From DASREM01 sp035652095 (lineage in GTDB: Bacteria; Acidobacteriota; Terriglobia; Terriglobales; Acidobacteriaceae): a DNA stretch of 64,000 bases. Position 1 is the first letter of the stretch. Each line of letters starts with the position of its first letter. The notes beneath the pieces are model-generated. The model was not told the DNA's origin. It ran no database searches and was given only the letters and a program-made list of their open reading frames with translations. The stretch covers positions 1 to 64,000 of the forward strand of contig DASREM010000014.1 in NCBI GenBank assembly GCA_035652095.1, written 5' to 3'. Position numbers and translations under genes: made by a program. This document shows, in pieces, positions 53,251-61,714 of this stretch.

Positions 53251-54573
53251 TCAGCAGGTGGGCTGCGCTTCCATCCAGCCTTCGGCGCGGGCTTTTTCGA
53301 CCAGCCATTGCTGTAAGTCCTGCTGAAGCGCAGGATGAATTTCAACGATACTGAGTCCGGCAAGCCCGTCAGGCCCGGTCCAAGCCAATTTGGCTTTCGC
53401 TTCGATGGTGATGGTTGAGTCCGGCGGGTTGAACGATAACTCAATGGTTGAACTGGTCAGTGGAACCGGACTCTTCAGGGCGAGTCCGCCGGAACTGATA
53501 TTTACGCTCCTCGCTTCCACCTGTTGTCCATCGAATTGAAGCTGGATCGGAATGTCCGCCGTAACCCGGAAGTAGCGCTGCTGCCGGGCATCAATCACTC
53601 CGAGCGCGCCGTTGGCTCCCGTTCCCTGGTCTTCCTTTTTGTACTTGAGCAATTTTCGGCGCAGGGTGCGACAAGAAATACCAAGCTGTTGCGCGGCCTT
53701 CACCTGGTTCCCAGTACGCGCCAGCGCCTGGAAGATCATTTGTTTTTCCATCTCTTCCAAATTTCCGGCAAAGCTCGCGCCCGGCGCCGGTTCGGAGAAC
53801 CCACAGACTGCCGGAGGAAGATCGCTGGGACGGATTTCGTGTACGCCAGACTTCACGTGCATCGCGGCTTTGAAGACCACGTTTTTCAGTTCCCGCACGT
53901 TACCCGGCCAGTCGTAACGAAGCAGGGCTTCCAAGGCATCGGAACTGAAGCGCAGGGCCGGCGCATGTTGGGAGAGAAAGTGCTCGGCAAGCACGGCGAT
54001 CTCGTCGCGCCGCTCGCGCAACGGCGGCACTTGGAGCTGAAACTGCGCCAGGCGATGAAATAAATCGCGGCGAAACCTTCCGGCGTGCACTTCGTCTTCC
54101 AGATTTCGATTGGTGGCGGCGATGACGCGAACGCTCACGCTGACTTTGCGGCTGCCGCCGAGCCGGTAATAAGCGACCCCGTCCAGAACGCGCAGCAGCT
54201 TGGCCTGAACCTTGGCGTCGAGTTCGCCGACCTCGTCCAGCAACAGCGTCCCTTGATCGGCCAACTCGAACAGGCCGGGCTTGGTGCCATCGGCGCCGCT
54301 GAACGCTCCCTTGTCATATCCGAAAAGCTCACTTTCTACCAGGTGTTCGGGAAGCGCCGCGCAGTTCACGTCCACGAAGGCTTTGTGGCAGCGCAGGGAA
54401 TGATGGTGGATTGCTTTAGCAACCATCTCCTTGCCGGATCCGGTTTCGCCGACAATCAGGACCGCGGCATCGTGCCGGGCAACGCGCTCCACCATCGCCA
54501 TGAGCCTTTGCATGACTTCGCTTCGAACCACGGGCGTGGTTCCGTCAGGCATTTGCATGGGCGTGCCGTCCAT
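53251..54573 (-). CDS. sigma-54-dependent activator with C-terminal PilZ domain
   Basis: This 440-residue protein has no N-terminal sensor. It begins almost directly with the AAA+ domain: Walker A GETGSGKE (42-49), the sigma-54-contacting loop as GAFSGA (89-94; consensus GAFTGA), Walker B LLLDEVGE and the arginine-finger region RRDLFHRL. A Fis-type helix-turn-helix is at 272-312 (NLEEMEKQMIFQALARTGNQ onward). A PilZ domain follows at 328-425 with N-x-S-x-x-G (NISSGG) but with QRYFR where RxxxR is expected, so cyclic-di-GMP binding is uncertain. Activators of this type drive sigma-54 promoters; a candidate target is upstream of the S8 protease nearby. ATG 54573 (GGAG upstream) is preferred over GTG 54624. 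Confidence 0.9.
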   Translation of the reverse strand: MDGTPMQMPDGTTPVVRSEVMQRLMAMVERVARHDAAVLIVGETGSGKEMVAKAIHHHSLRCHKAFVDVNCAALPEHLVESELFGYDKGAFSGADGTKPGLFELADQGTLLLDEVGELDAKVQAKLLRVLDGVAYYRLGGSRKVSVSVRVIAATNRNLEDEVHAGRFRRDLFHRLAQFQLQVPPLRERRDEIAVLAEHFLSQHAPALRFSSDALEALLRYDWPGNVRELKNVVFKAAMHVKSGVHEIRPSDLPPAVCGFSEPAPGASFAGNLEEMEKQMIFQALARTGNQVKAAQQLGISCRTLRRKLLKYKKEDQGTGANGALGVIDARQQRYFRVTADIPIQLQFDGQQVEARSVNISSGGLALKSPVPLTSSTIELSFNPPDSTITIEAKAKLAWTGPDGLAGLSIVEIHPALQQDLQQWLVEKARAEGWMEAQPTC

Positions 54574-54898
54574 GATCAGGTCTCCGGGCAGGAGCCGGTT
54601 CGAGGGGGAATGGGACACAAACACAACTCGCCCTGCGGAATCTTTACACGGGGTGGAAGCGCTTGAAAGTTACTTCGGTAAGCGGGCGGAAACACGCAGA
54701 AACATAAGGAGGGGACCTACAACAGGCATTACGGGAACGCCATCGTACGCGCAACCCACAAGCGGAGTCTGTGGTCGAATCATTAACAGCTTCGCCGCCC
54801 GGGCCTGCCTGTTAAATCCGAGGCCATGCTCGCAGAACTGGCGCCGCTTTATGAATTGCTGGACTGGACTTTGTTCCGTAACCAATTCAGTCAACGTT
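54574..54898. other. 325-bp region upstream of the sigma-54 activator
   Basis: It must contain the activator promoter. No RNA or clear gene is seen; short frames on both strands are not convincing. A weak 5-bp hairpin (CCACA/TGTGG) lies near 54770. Confidence 0.4.
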
Positions 54899-55000
54899 TT
54901 AGCTGCCCCATACCGCGGACGCGCTGCAACTGATCGCCAGCAACACCAGCGTCGCTGGAATCAGGACTGCATAAGCCACTGCTTTAAGCTTCTTACTCAT
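54899..55000 (-). CDS. 33-residue exported micropeptide ending in VWGS
   Basis: A short gene with a strong ribosome binding site (AGGGGAG) nine bases before ATG 55000, 40 bases after the S8 protease stop. The whole product looks like a signal peptide: a basic start (MSKKLK), a hydrophobic core (LIPATLVLLAI) and a cleavage-like ASA at residues 27-29, leaving just VWGS. The same SVVWG(S/N) unit is repeated six times at the end of the adjacent protease. Cleavage by signal peptidase I would free the tetrapeptide VWGS; a poor lipobox (AISC) is the alternative. The coupling of gene, motif and position argues for a real product, but there is no direct evidence of expression. Confidence 0.6.
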   Translation of the reverse strand: MSKKLKAVAYAVLIPATLVLLAISCSASAVWGS

Positions 55001-55040
55001 TGTGCTTCTCCCCTTTTATCAAATCGAAACAACTAAACAA

Positions 55041-56849
55041 CTATTCCCCATCAGGATCGCCGTCATCATCAATGCTCAAGGCGTCGCTGCCCGAGGATGT
55101 CCCGCTGAGATTGCTACCCCACACAACTGAACTGCCCCAAACTACGCTGAACCCGTCGCAACCGCTGTTGCCCCAGACCACTGAACTGCCCCAGACCACC
55201 GACTCGCTGCTTAGTTGCATGTTGCCCCAAACCACCGAGTTGCCCCAGACCACAGAATTGTTAAACACCGAGGATGTTCCATTCACCAGGATGACATTCC
55301 CCTGCGAATCCTGACTCCCCGTGGGAGATAATGCTTTTCCCTGAACCGGGTCCTGGTTGCTCAGGGCTGCTGGAATGTTTATGTAACCAGCGCCCACCGA
55401 AAAGACGTCGTATTGCAATGTGGTCGCCACGCTGTTGATGACCAGGGTTGTGGATTGTGGAAAGGTCTTGTCCGCGGTTTTCATCAACCGGGCCTTGATC
55501 ACGTCGGGCGAGAGCGCTGGGTTGACGTCGAGCATCAAGGCCGCTGCACCGCTCACCACGGGAGTGGCCATGCTGGTCCCGCTCAGCCGGAAATAGTAGC
55601 GCGGAGAATAAATCGGAGCACCATAAGTTGACGGCAACACCACATTCAGGGGGGCGGAATTCGCCAGGGTGCTGTTCGGCACCAGCAGCGAGGCAACGCG
55701 ATTCCCGGGCGCAACCACATCGGGTTTCACAACATGGTCCAGCAGAGACGGTCCTTTGGAGCTGTAGCTGGCGAGCACGTCGTCAGCTTTCGTCGCGGTG
55801 CTCATTGTGTTCATCGCTCCCACCGTGATCACGGAGGGATCATTGCCCGGGGCCGCAATCATGGAATACCCCTGGGTTCCATAATCGTTGTTGCGGCCTT
55901 GATTCCCCGCCGCGACCACGACCACGATGCCGGCATTCCAGGCCGCTTCCACAGCCTGGCAGAGCGGGTCCTGGGTGTAGCTCTCATACACAGGGCGACC
56001 AAGCGAGAGATTGATGACGCGAATGCCATACGTATTTTTCAGGGCGATGGCGCGCTGAAGGGCCGCAATGACATACGAATCCTGGCCCGATCCGTTCGCA
56101 TCGAGCACCTTCAGGTTCACCAGCTTGACGTTTGGCGCAACCCCATAGATTCGTCGCGAATTGGTCGGACCACCCGAGGCCTGCCCGTTTCCGGCGATGA
56201 TCCCGGCCACGTGAGTTCCATGACCGAAGTGGTCAAGCGTGTCGGAACCAGGAATAAAACTTTGGCTGTACACCACGCGCGATTGACCCGTCGCGGGATC
56301 GTGCAGATCGGGATGATCCGAGATGCCGCTGTCGATGACGGCTACCGTGACTCCGGTTCCGTCATAACCGTAGCTTTGGGCGACATCCGCGCCCACGGTG
56401 GCTTCCGTGTAATCGGCCGCGCCACTCAGTTGCCGATCCGGAGAAATGTAAGTGACCTCTGTGTCTTGTGATAAAGCTTCCAGGCGGCTAACAGGTACCT
56501 TGAAGACGCCGGCGCGAATCGCATCGAACTGCTGGGAACGCACTGCGCCAAGGCGGCCGAACTGCTGCAGTCTCGCCGCGGCCGGCTTGTGCTTAAACTG
56601 CACAATTACCTGCACCGAAGTGTTCGCGTTGCGTGATTGTTTGGCCTGAGTAAGCAAAGACTTCAGTTCCGGAGAGATGACGGAATGGCTCCTCGCACTC
56701 CGGGATTCGTCCTCAAAGCTCCGTTGCAATGGCTTCTGCCCATAGGACGCTAGTGTTCCCAGACTTAGAAAGAACAGCATCGCAGCCAGGCGGCAGCGCC
56801 TCCCCGCAGTGCTGGAGGCCCGTCGGCCGACTTCGACTACCGTAGTCAT
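55041..56849 (-). CDS. secreted S8 (subtilisin-type) serine protease with VWG repeats
   Basis: This 602-residue protein has a signal sequence in the first 38 residues, an inhibitor-type propeptide (about 77-140), and a subtilisin catalytic domain with D173 (VAVIDSGI), H210 (HGTHVAG) and S426 (GTSMATP), plus the oxyanion N316 in AAGNQG. After a linker, residues 532-579 hold six SVVWG(N/S) repeats in three pairs, followed by an acidic tail. The protease is probably secreted and active; the repeats may bind or mark the surface. The start ATG 56849 has GGAG upstream. A sigma-54-like promoter lies about 60 bp upstream, and a micropeptide gene follows 40 bp downstream. Confidence 0.92.
   Translation of the reverse strand: MTTVVEVGRRASSTAGRRCRLAAMLFFLSLGTLASYGQKPLQRSFEDESRSARSHSVISPELKSLLTQAKQSRNANTSVQVIVQFKHKPAAARLQQFGRLGAVRSQQFDAIRAGVFKVPVSRLEALSQDTEVTYISPDRQLSGAADYTEATVGADVAQSYGYDGTGVTVAVIDSGISDHPDLHDPATGQSRVVYSQSFIPGSDTLDHFGHGTHVAGIIAGNGQASGGPTNSRRIYGVAPNVKLVNLKVLDANGSGQDSYVIAALQRAIALKNTYGIRVINLSLGRPVYESYTQDPLCQAVEAAWNAGIVVVVAAGNQGRNNDYGTQGYSMIAAPGNDPSVITVGAMNTMSTATKADDVLASYSSKGPSLLDHVVKPDVVAPGNRVASLLVPNSTLANSAPLNVVLPSTYGAPIYSPRYYFRLSGTSMATPVVSGAAALMLDVNPALSPDVIKARLMKTADKTFPQSTTLVINSVATTLQYDVFSVGAGYINIPAALSNQDPVQGKALSPTGSQDSQGNVILVNGTSSVFNNSVVWGNSVVWGNMQLSSESVVWGSSVVWGNSGCDGFSVVWGSSVVWGSNLSGTSSGSDALSIDDDGDPDGE
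55113..55256 (-). repeat. in-frame SVVWG repeat array in the S8 protease
   Basis: Six copies of an 18-base unit encoding SVVWG(N/S), arranged as three tandem pairs with 6-residue spacers of different sequence (NMQLSSE-like and SGCDGF). The unit on the plus strand is close to TTGCCCCAGACCACNGA. The copies vary mostly at the third codon position. Confidence 0.85.
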
Positions 56850-56904
56850 CGCTAGTCTCCCTCGAAACCCAGCTTCTTTGGGGAAGAAGTCCGTGGATGG
56901 GAAT

Positions 56905-56918
56905 GCAGGCCAGTTGCC
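56905..56918 (-). promoter_or_regulatory. candidate sigma-54 promoter of the S8 protease
   Basis: The minus strand reads AAGGCAACTGGCCTGCATT: GG (56917-56918), exactly ten bases, then GC (56905-56906), matching the invariant -24/-12 pairs and most of TGGCAC-N5-TTGCA. The predicted start, near 56893, lies 44 bases before the protease ATG. Confidence 0.5.
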
Positions 56919-56986
56919 TTCCTCTCACAGACAGCTAATCCACTGAATTCAGGAGAGTTCTTTCCACGAATGGAGCTCTGTCATCC

Positions 56987-56999
56987 GGACAGGATGTCC
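56987..56999. promoter_or_regulatory. palindrome GGACA-GGA-TGTCC, copy 1
   Basis: Two 5-bp arms around GGA, about 80 bp upstream of the candidate sigma-54 promoter. It shares the form GGACAGRATGTCC with a second copy at 57080-57092; their centres are 93 bp apart (about nine helical turns). Confidence 0.55.
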
Positions 57000-57079
57000 T
57001 GACGCGCCGAGCCACGTAATCGCAGCAAGTTGCCCTAGCGCGTGCGCAATGTGTTACATAGCCTCGTGGGACAGGCACT

Positions 57080-57092
57080 GGACAGAATGTCC
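57080..57092. promoter_or_regulatory. palindrome GGACA-GAA-TGTCC, copy 2
   Basis: The second copy of the same dyad, with an extra half-site GGGACA at 57068-57073. It lies about 175 bp from the candidate sigma-54 promoter and 180 bp before the divergent cyclic-di-GMP gene, so it could serve either. Confidence 0.55.
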
Positions 57093-57268
57093 CAAAAGAG
57101 TGACTTTCCTTCTTCCTTCGTGCCCCTTTCCAGTGCAGTTTTCAGGCATTACCAAAGTTTGCTTAGATAGCCGTAAGTTGTTGTTGAGAATAGTCTTACC
57201 TGATATCACTAAACTCTGATCACCACCCCCCACCAACTTCAGCACGGGTAAGGAGTAAGGCGCCCTGC

Positions 57269-60031
57269 ATGGCCGGTCGTTCGCAATCTTGGAAAGAACT
57301 TAACGCCGGCGCCAAGGTGTTCATCAGCCTGGTCGTCCTGTTAGGTATGAGTGTCCTGCTGCTGGGAGCGCTGCGGCCAACCAGCAACAACATCGCAAAA
57401 TTTATCTGTTATCTGCTGGTGGCGGTGCTGGCATCCCGTTTGAAAGTGAACCTGCCAGGAATCACCGGCACCATGTCGGTGAATTTTCTATTCATTCTTC
57501 TTGGCCTGCTTGAACTGAGTTTCGCCGAGACCTTGGTTTTAGGAACCGCGGCCATCCTGGTCCAGTGCGTGTACCGCGATCGGCCCAGTGCGCTGCAAGT
57601 GACTTTCAACGTTTGCGCGAGCGCTCTTGCCATTGCCGCTGCATATTCGATCTTCCACCTCACCTTGTTTCATTGGGGCGTTGACAGTCATCACCTGCTC
57701 TTGGTGGTAGCCGCCGTCACTTACTTTGTCGCCAATACCGGCTCAATTGCGATTGTCATCTCTCTCACCGAGAACAAGCCCATCCGGAAGGTTTGGGTCG
57801 AATGTTATTTCTGGTCATTCCCTTACTACCTTGTGGGGGCTGGCATTGCAGGGGGCATCAACTGGTTCAACAGCAAGTTTGATTGGGAAACTTCGCTTCT
57901 GGCTGTGCCGATGGTGTACCTGATTTACCGCTCGTATCGGCTCTACCTCGGCAAACTGGAAGACGAAAAGCGGCACGTCGAGGAGATGGCGGATTTGCAC
58001 CTCCGCACCATCGAAGCCCTCGCCCTCGCGATCGAGGCCAAGGACCACACCACGCACGATCATCTGCAGCGGGTTCGCGTTTACGCCATCGAAGTTGCAA
58101 AGGACCTTGGCGTAACCCAGGCAGAGATGGAGGCGCTGCATGCGGGTGCCCTTCTGCATGACATCGGGAAACTCGCGGTCCCCGAACACATCATTTCTAA
58201 ACCTGGACGGCTTACTCCAGAAGAATTCGAGAAGATGAAAATCCATCCCGTGGTGGGAGCCGAGATCCTGGAGCGTGTCCGTTTCCCGTATCCAGTGGTC
58301 CCCATCGTGCGTGCCCACCACGAGCGGTGGGACGGTTCGGGATATCCCTTTGGCTTGCGCGGGGACGAGATCCCCATCGGAGCCCGTATTCTGTCGGCCG
58401 TCGATTACCTGGATGCGCTGGCTTCCGATCGGCAATACCGTCGCGCCCTGCCCCTGGAAGAAGTAATGAGGCGGCTGGCGGAAGAATCCGGACGCGCGTT
58501 CGATCCGAAAGTCGTCTCCATTCTTCAGAAGCGCTATCGCGACCTGGAAAAGATTGTTCAGGCCCAGTTCACACCCGGCGAGGAACTGAAACTCTCCACC
58601 GAGATAAAAGTGGAGCGCGGAAGCGCGCCCGACGCCGGGTTTGAGGACATCACGAATAAAGATGCGCCCGGGCAGGAAGCCACCTTCCTGTCGTCCATCG
58701 CAGCCGCTCGCCAGGAGGCGCAGACGCTGTTTGAACTTAGCCAGGATCTGGGCGCGTCCCTGAGCCTCGGTGAGACGCTTTCGGTGTTCTCCGTCAAGCT
58801 TCGCCGGCTTGTCCCCTACGACGCGATCGCAATCTATGTTCGGCGCGGCAACGAACTCGTTCCGGAATACGTCAGCGGCGACAACTTCCGCCTGTTCGCA
58901 TCCTTGCGCATTCCAATGGGGCAGGGTCTGTCCGGTTGGGTTGCCCACAATCGCAAGCCCATCATCAACGGCAATCCCTCGGTGGAACCTGGATATCTGA
59001 ACGATCCGAGCAAGTTCAGCACCTTGCGATCGGCTTTGGCAATTCCCTTGGAAGGTCTCGCGGGAGTGGTCGCTGTTCTCGCTCTTTATCACGCCGAGCG
59101 CGACGCGTTTACCTCGGACCACTTGCGAATTCTGCTGGCCATCAGCTCAAAAATGGCGCTGGCGATCGAGAATGCCCTCAAGTACGAGCAAGCGGAGAGT
59201 TCGGCCACCACCGATTACTTGACCGGACTACCCAACGCGCGCTCGCTCTTCCTGCAACTGGATCGCGAACTGGCGCGGTGCAAACGCGACAAGTCGTCGC
59301 TGACCGTCATGGTTTGCGACATGGACGGATTCAAACAGATCAATGACCGCTTCGGGCACCTTGAAGGAAATCGCGTGCTTCGTCTATTCGCGCAGGCGCT
59401 GAAGGACAGCTCTCGTGAATATGACTACGTTGCCCGCATGGGTGGCGACGAGTTCGTGCTTGTCGCTCCCGGCCTGCCCTCCCACGCTTCAACTGCCAAG
59501 GCAGACAATTTGCGCGAACTCGCCAAACAAGCCGGCAAAGAGGTATGCCGTGAGGACCTGCTCTCGCTCAGCGTGGGACAAGCCGTGTACCCGGACGATG
59601 GAGATGACGCCGAGGAACTTCTCGCCGAAGCCGACCGCCGGATGTATCAGGAAAAGCAAGAGCAACCCTCGCGCAAGAACCGCCGGCTCCATGCTCGCAT
59701 GAACTGCAGGATCACGATTGAACTGCAGCCCAAGGCGGGAGCGGCCCCGCTTTTGGGAAATCTCATCGACTTGAGCCTGGGCGGCTGCTATGTCGAGACC
59801 AGCGCGATTCTGTCTCCCGGAACCAGCGTGAAGGTGGTTTTCTCCATTGATGACGGCAATCTTCATGCCGAGGGAGTCGTGGTTCGAATTGACCCCGGAT
59901 CCGGCATCGCGATCCAGTTCGACGAGATGAACCGGGATGGCCGTGAAAGCATGTACAAGATTCTTGACTATGTGCAGAACACGTCTACCTTCTACGACAA
60001 CAACTACTTCAAGAAGTTGCTGAATCGCTGA
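57269..60031 (+). CDS. membrane cyclic-di-GMP protein: HD-GYP, GAF, GGDEF and PilZ
   Basis: This 920-residue protein joins opposing activities. Seven or eight membrane helices fill residues 15-225. HD-GYP follows (H297-D298; GSGYPFG at 357-362), predicted to degrade cyclic di-GMP. A GAF sensor domain is at about 480-640. The GGDEF motif is intact at 725-729 with an RxxD inhibitory site R716-E-Y-D719, predicted to make cyclic di-GMP. A PilZ domain at 804-905 keeps R806-x3-R810 and D834-x-S-x2-G839, so it should bind the product. The whole could work as a self-regulated switch. It starts with ATG at 57269. Its stop is 19 bp from the peptide transporter genes. Confidence 0.93.
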   Translation: MAGRSQSWKELNAGAKVFISLVVLLGMSVLLLGALRPTSNNIAKFICYLLVAVLASRLKVNLPGITGTMSVNFLFILLGLLELSFAETLVLGTAAILVQCVYRDRPSALQVTFNVCASALAIAAAYSIFHLTLFHWGVDSHHLLLVVAAVTYFVANTGSIAIVISLTENKPIRKVWVECYFWSFPYYLVGAGIAGGINWFNSKFDWETSLLAVPMVYLIYRSYRLYLGKLEDEKRHVEEMADLHLRTIEALALAIEAKDHTTHDHLQRVRVYAIEVAKDLGVTQAEMEALHAGALLHDIGKLAVPEHIISKPGRLTPEEFEKMKIHPVVGAEILERVRFPYPVVPIVRAHHERWDGSGYPFGLRGDEIPIGARILSAVDYLDALASDRQYRRALPLEEVMRRLAEESGRAFDPKVVSILQKRYRDLEKIVQAQFTPGEELKLSTEIKVERGSAPDAGFEDITNKDAPGQEATFLSSIAAARQEAQTLFELSQDLGASLSLGETLSVFSVKLRRLVPYDAIAIYVRRGNELVPEYVSGDNFRLFASLRIPMGQGLSGWVAHNRKPIINGNPSVEPGYLNDPSKFSTLRSALAIPLEGLAGVVAVLALYHAERDAFTSDHLRILLAISSKMALAIENALKYEQAESSATTDYLTGLPNARSLFLQLDRELARCKRDKSSLTVMVCDMDGFKQINDRFGHLEGNRVLRLFAQALKDSSREYDYVARMGGDEFVLVAPGLPSHASTAKADNLRELAKQAGKEVCREDLLSLSVGQAVYPDDGDDAEELLAEADRRMYQEKQEQPSRKNRRLHARMNCRITIELQPKAGAAPLLGNLIDLSLGGCYVETSAILSPGTSVKVVFSIDDGNLHAEGVVVRIDPGSGIAIQFDEMNRDGRESMYKILDYVQNTSTFYDNNYFKKLLNR

Positions 60032-60050
60032 TCGTCAGAGGACTTCGGCA

Positions 60051-60911
60051 TTGTCGCGCATCGCAAAACTCGCTGCCAAGGTTGTGATCCTGGTTTTGCT
60101 GGGGGGACTCGCGGGCGCGATCCTGGTGCGAGTGGCTCCGGGCTTTGGTACGGACGAAGCCGAGATGGACTCCCGACTCAACTCAGAGAGCATTCGCGCA
60201 CTTCGGCAATCGAATCAGGACCAGGTCGGATTCTTCTCTTTCTACCTACACTATCTGGGCAACCTTCTCCGTGGCGATCTTGGCATATCCAGAACTTTGC
60301 AGCGCCCAGTCTCACAGCTGCTGCGGGAACGCTTCCCGGAAACTCTGAAGCTGGTCGGATTCGGGCTGGGCCTGGGATGGGCCTTTGGCGTGTCGCTTGC
60401 CATAGCGACCATCATGGTGCGAGCGCAGCTCCTGGACCTCGCGACCGGCTTGCTGGTGGGAGTTTTGCTCTGTCTTCCAGCGTCGGTATTGGCCTTACTT
60501 TTCGTGCTGGCGCGCCTGCCTGCGCAACTGCTGCTCGCTGTAGTGATCCTTCCCAAGGTGTATCGCTACTCACGCAACCTGCTCGCAAGTAGCTCTGAAC
60601 TACCGCACGTATTAACGGCACGGGCAAAAGGATTGAGCGAGTGGCGCGTACTGTGTTGGCACATTTTCCCGATCGTGGCGCCCCAGTTCATCGCGCTGGC
60701 GGGAGTCTGTTTGAGTATTGCGTTCACTGCGGCGATTCCCGTCGAAGCCCTCTGTGATATTCCCGGCATTGGTCAACTGGCGTGGAAAGCAGCCATGGGT
60801 CGCGATGTGTCGCTGCTGGTCAATCTCACCATCCTGGTCACGCTCATTACCGTGGTGGGAAATTCGGCTTCAGACATGATGAAGCGCTCGCCGTCCTGGG
60901 AGGCCGCATGA
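60051..60911 (+). CDS. dppB: oligopeptide ABC transporter permease (DppB/OppB type)
   Basis: An inner-membrane permease of 286 residues for peptide import. One N-terminal helix is followed by the family segment FYLHYLGNLLRGDLGISRTLQRPV, and the ATPase-contacting loop reads LTARAKGLSEWRVLCWHIFPIVAPQ. About six helices are predicted. The start codon appears to be TTG at 60051 with AGAGGA upstream. It begins 19 bases after the cyclic-di-GMP gene stop, so it may be co-transcribed with it. Its stop overlaps the next gene by 4 bases. Confidence 0.88.
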   Translation: MSRIAKLAAKVVILVLLGGLAGAILVRVAPGFGTDEAEMDSRLNSESIRALRQSNQDQVGFFSFYLHYLGNLLRGDLGISRTLQRPVSQLLRERFPETLKLVGFGLGLGWAFGVSLAIATIMVRAQLLDLATGLLVGVLLCLPASVLALLFVLARLPAQLLLAVVILPKVYRYSRNLLASSSELPHVLTARAKGLSEWRVLCWHIFPIVAPQFIALAGVCLSIAFTAAIPVEALCDIPGIGQLAWKAAMGRDVSLLVNLTILVTLITVVGNSASDMMKRSPSWEAA

Positions 60912-61714
60912 AGTGGCTGCGGGCCGCGGCGATGAGTTTACTCGTGGTCGTGACGGTCGCCTCTCTTGTGCCGCAACTGCTCTCTGGCGCTTCTTATGCA
61001 AGGCAATTCCGCGACCTGCCCGACAGCCCTCCCAGCCGCCAACACTTGCTGGGCACCGACGATCTCGGGCGCGACCGGCTCTCACGCTTGCTCTACGGCA
61101 CCCGCGTTTCCTTGCTCCTCGCCCCAGCTGCCGCTTTGCTCACCACAGCATTGGCCGCATTCATTGGCGGCATTGCGGGTTTCGAAGGCGGACGCCTGGA
61201 AAAGATCATTATGGGGGCGACCGACTTGTTTCTTTCACTACCCTGGCTTTTCCTTTTGATCACGGTTCGCGCGGCGCTTCCGCTCAACGTCTCTCCGGGC
61301 GCATCGCTGGTGATCACATTCGTTCTGCTTGGTTGCCTGGGCTGGGCCGGTGCCGCGCGGGTGATCTGTGCGGCGGCGAGATCAATCGCCGGCTCAGATT
61401 TCATCTTGCTGGCGCGGGCCTCGGGCGATGGCGGATTTCGCATGTTGTGGCGTCATCTCCTTCCCAACCTGAGGCCAATCGTCTTGGCCCAGTTCTGGCT
61501 TGCAGTCCCTGCATTCATCCTGACCGAGGCGAACCTTGGCGTGCTCGGCTTGGGCGTCTCCGAGCCACTTCCCTCCTGGGGAAGCCTGCTGAAAGACCTT
61601 GGCACCTTCAGCGGAATGCCTGGATCGCCATGGCGGTTCGCACCGCTCATTCTTTTCATCGTGGTTGTGAGCAGCTTTCATTTTGTCCTTTCCACTGAGG
61701 AGTTGCCGGCATGA
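60908..61714 (+). CDS. dppC: oligopeptide ABC transporter permease (DppC/OppC type)
   Basis: The second permease, 268 residues, with the family motifs HLLGTDDLGRDRLSRLLYGTRVSL, the EAA loop FILLARASGDGGFRMLWRHLLPNLRP, and GLGVSEPLPSWGSLL. It starts at ATG 60908, overlapping the dppB stop by ATGA, and ends in the same way on dppA, so the three are translationally coupled. A longer frame from 60782 is in the shadow of dppB. Confidence 0.9.
   Translation: MKWLRAAAMSLLVVVTVASLVPQLLSGASYARQFRDLPDSPPSRQHLLGTDDLGRDRLSRLLYGTRVSLLLAPAAALLTTALAAFIGGIAGFEGGRLEKIIMGATDLFLSLPWLFLLITVRAALPLNVSPGASLVITFVLLGCLGWAGAARVICAAARSIAGSDFILLARASGDGGFRMLWRHLLPNLRPIVLAQFWLAVPAFILTEANLGVLGLGVSEPLPSWGSLLKDLGTFSGMPGSPWRFAPLILFIVVVSSFHFVLSTEELPA

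Noticed and set aside
55113..55256. Regular DNA repeats that look like a CRISPR array at first sight
   Set aside because: Units are in frame, encode SVVWG, vary at third positions and have no unique-spacer pattern or cas genes.
57815..59122. A 435-codon minus-strand frame opposite the cyclic-di-GMP gene
   Set aside because: The plus strand has full HD-GYP and GAF motifs over the same bases; the minus frame has no recognisable domain and is a shadow of GC-rich codon use.
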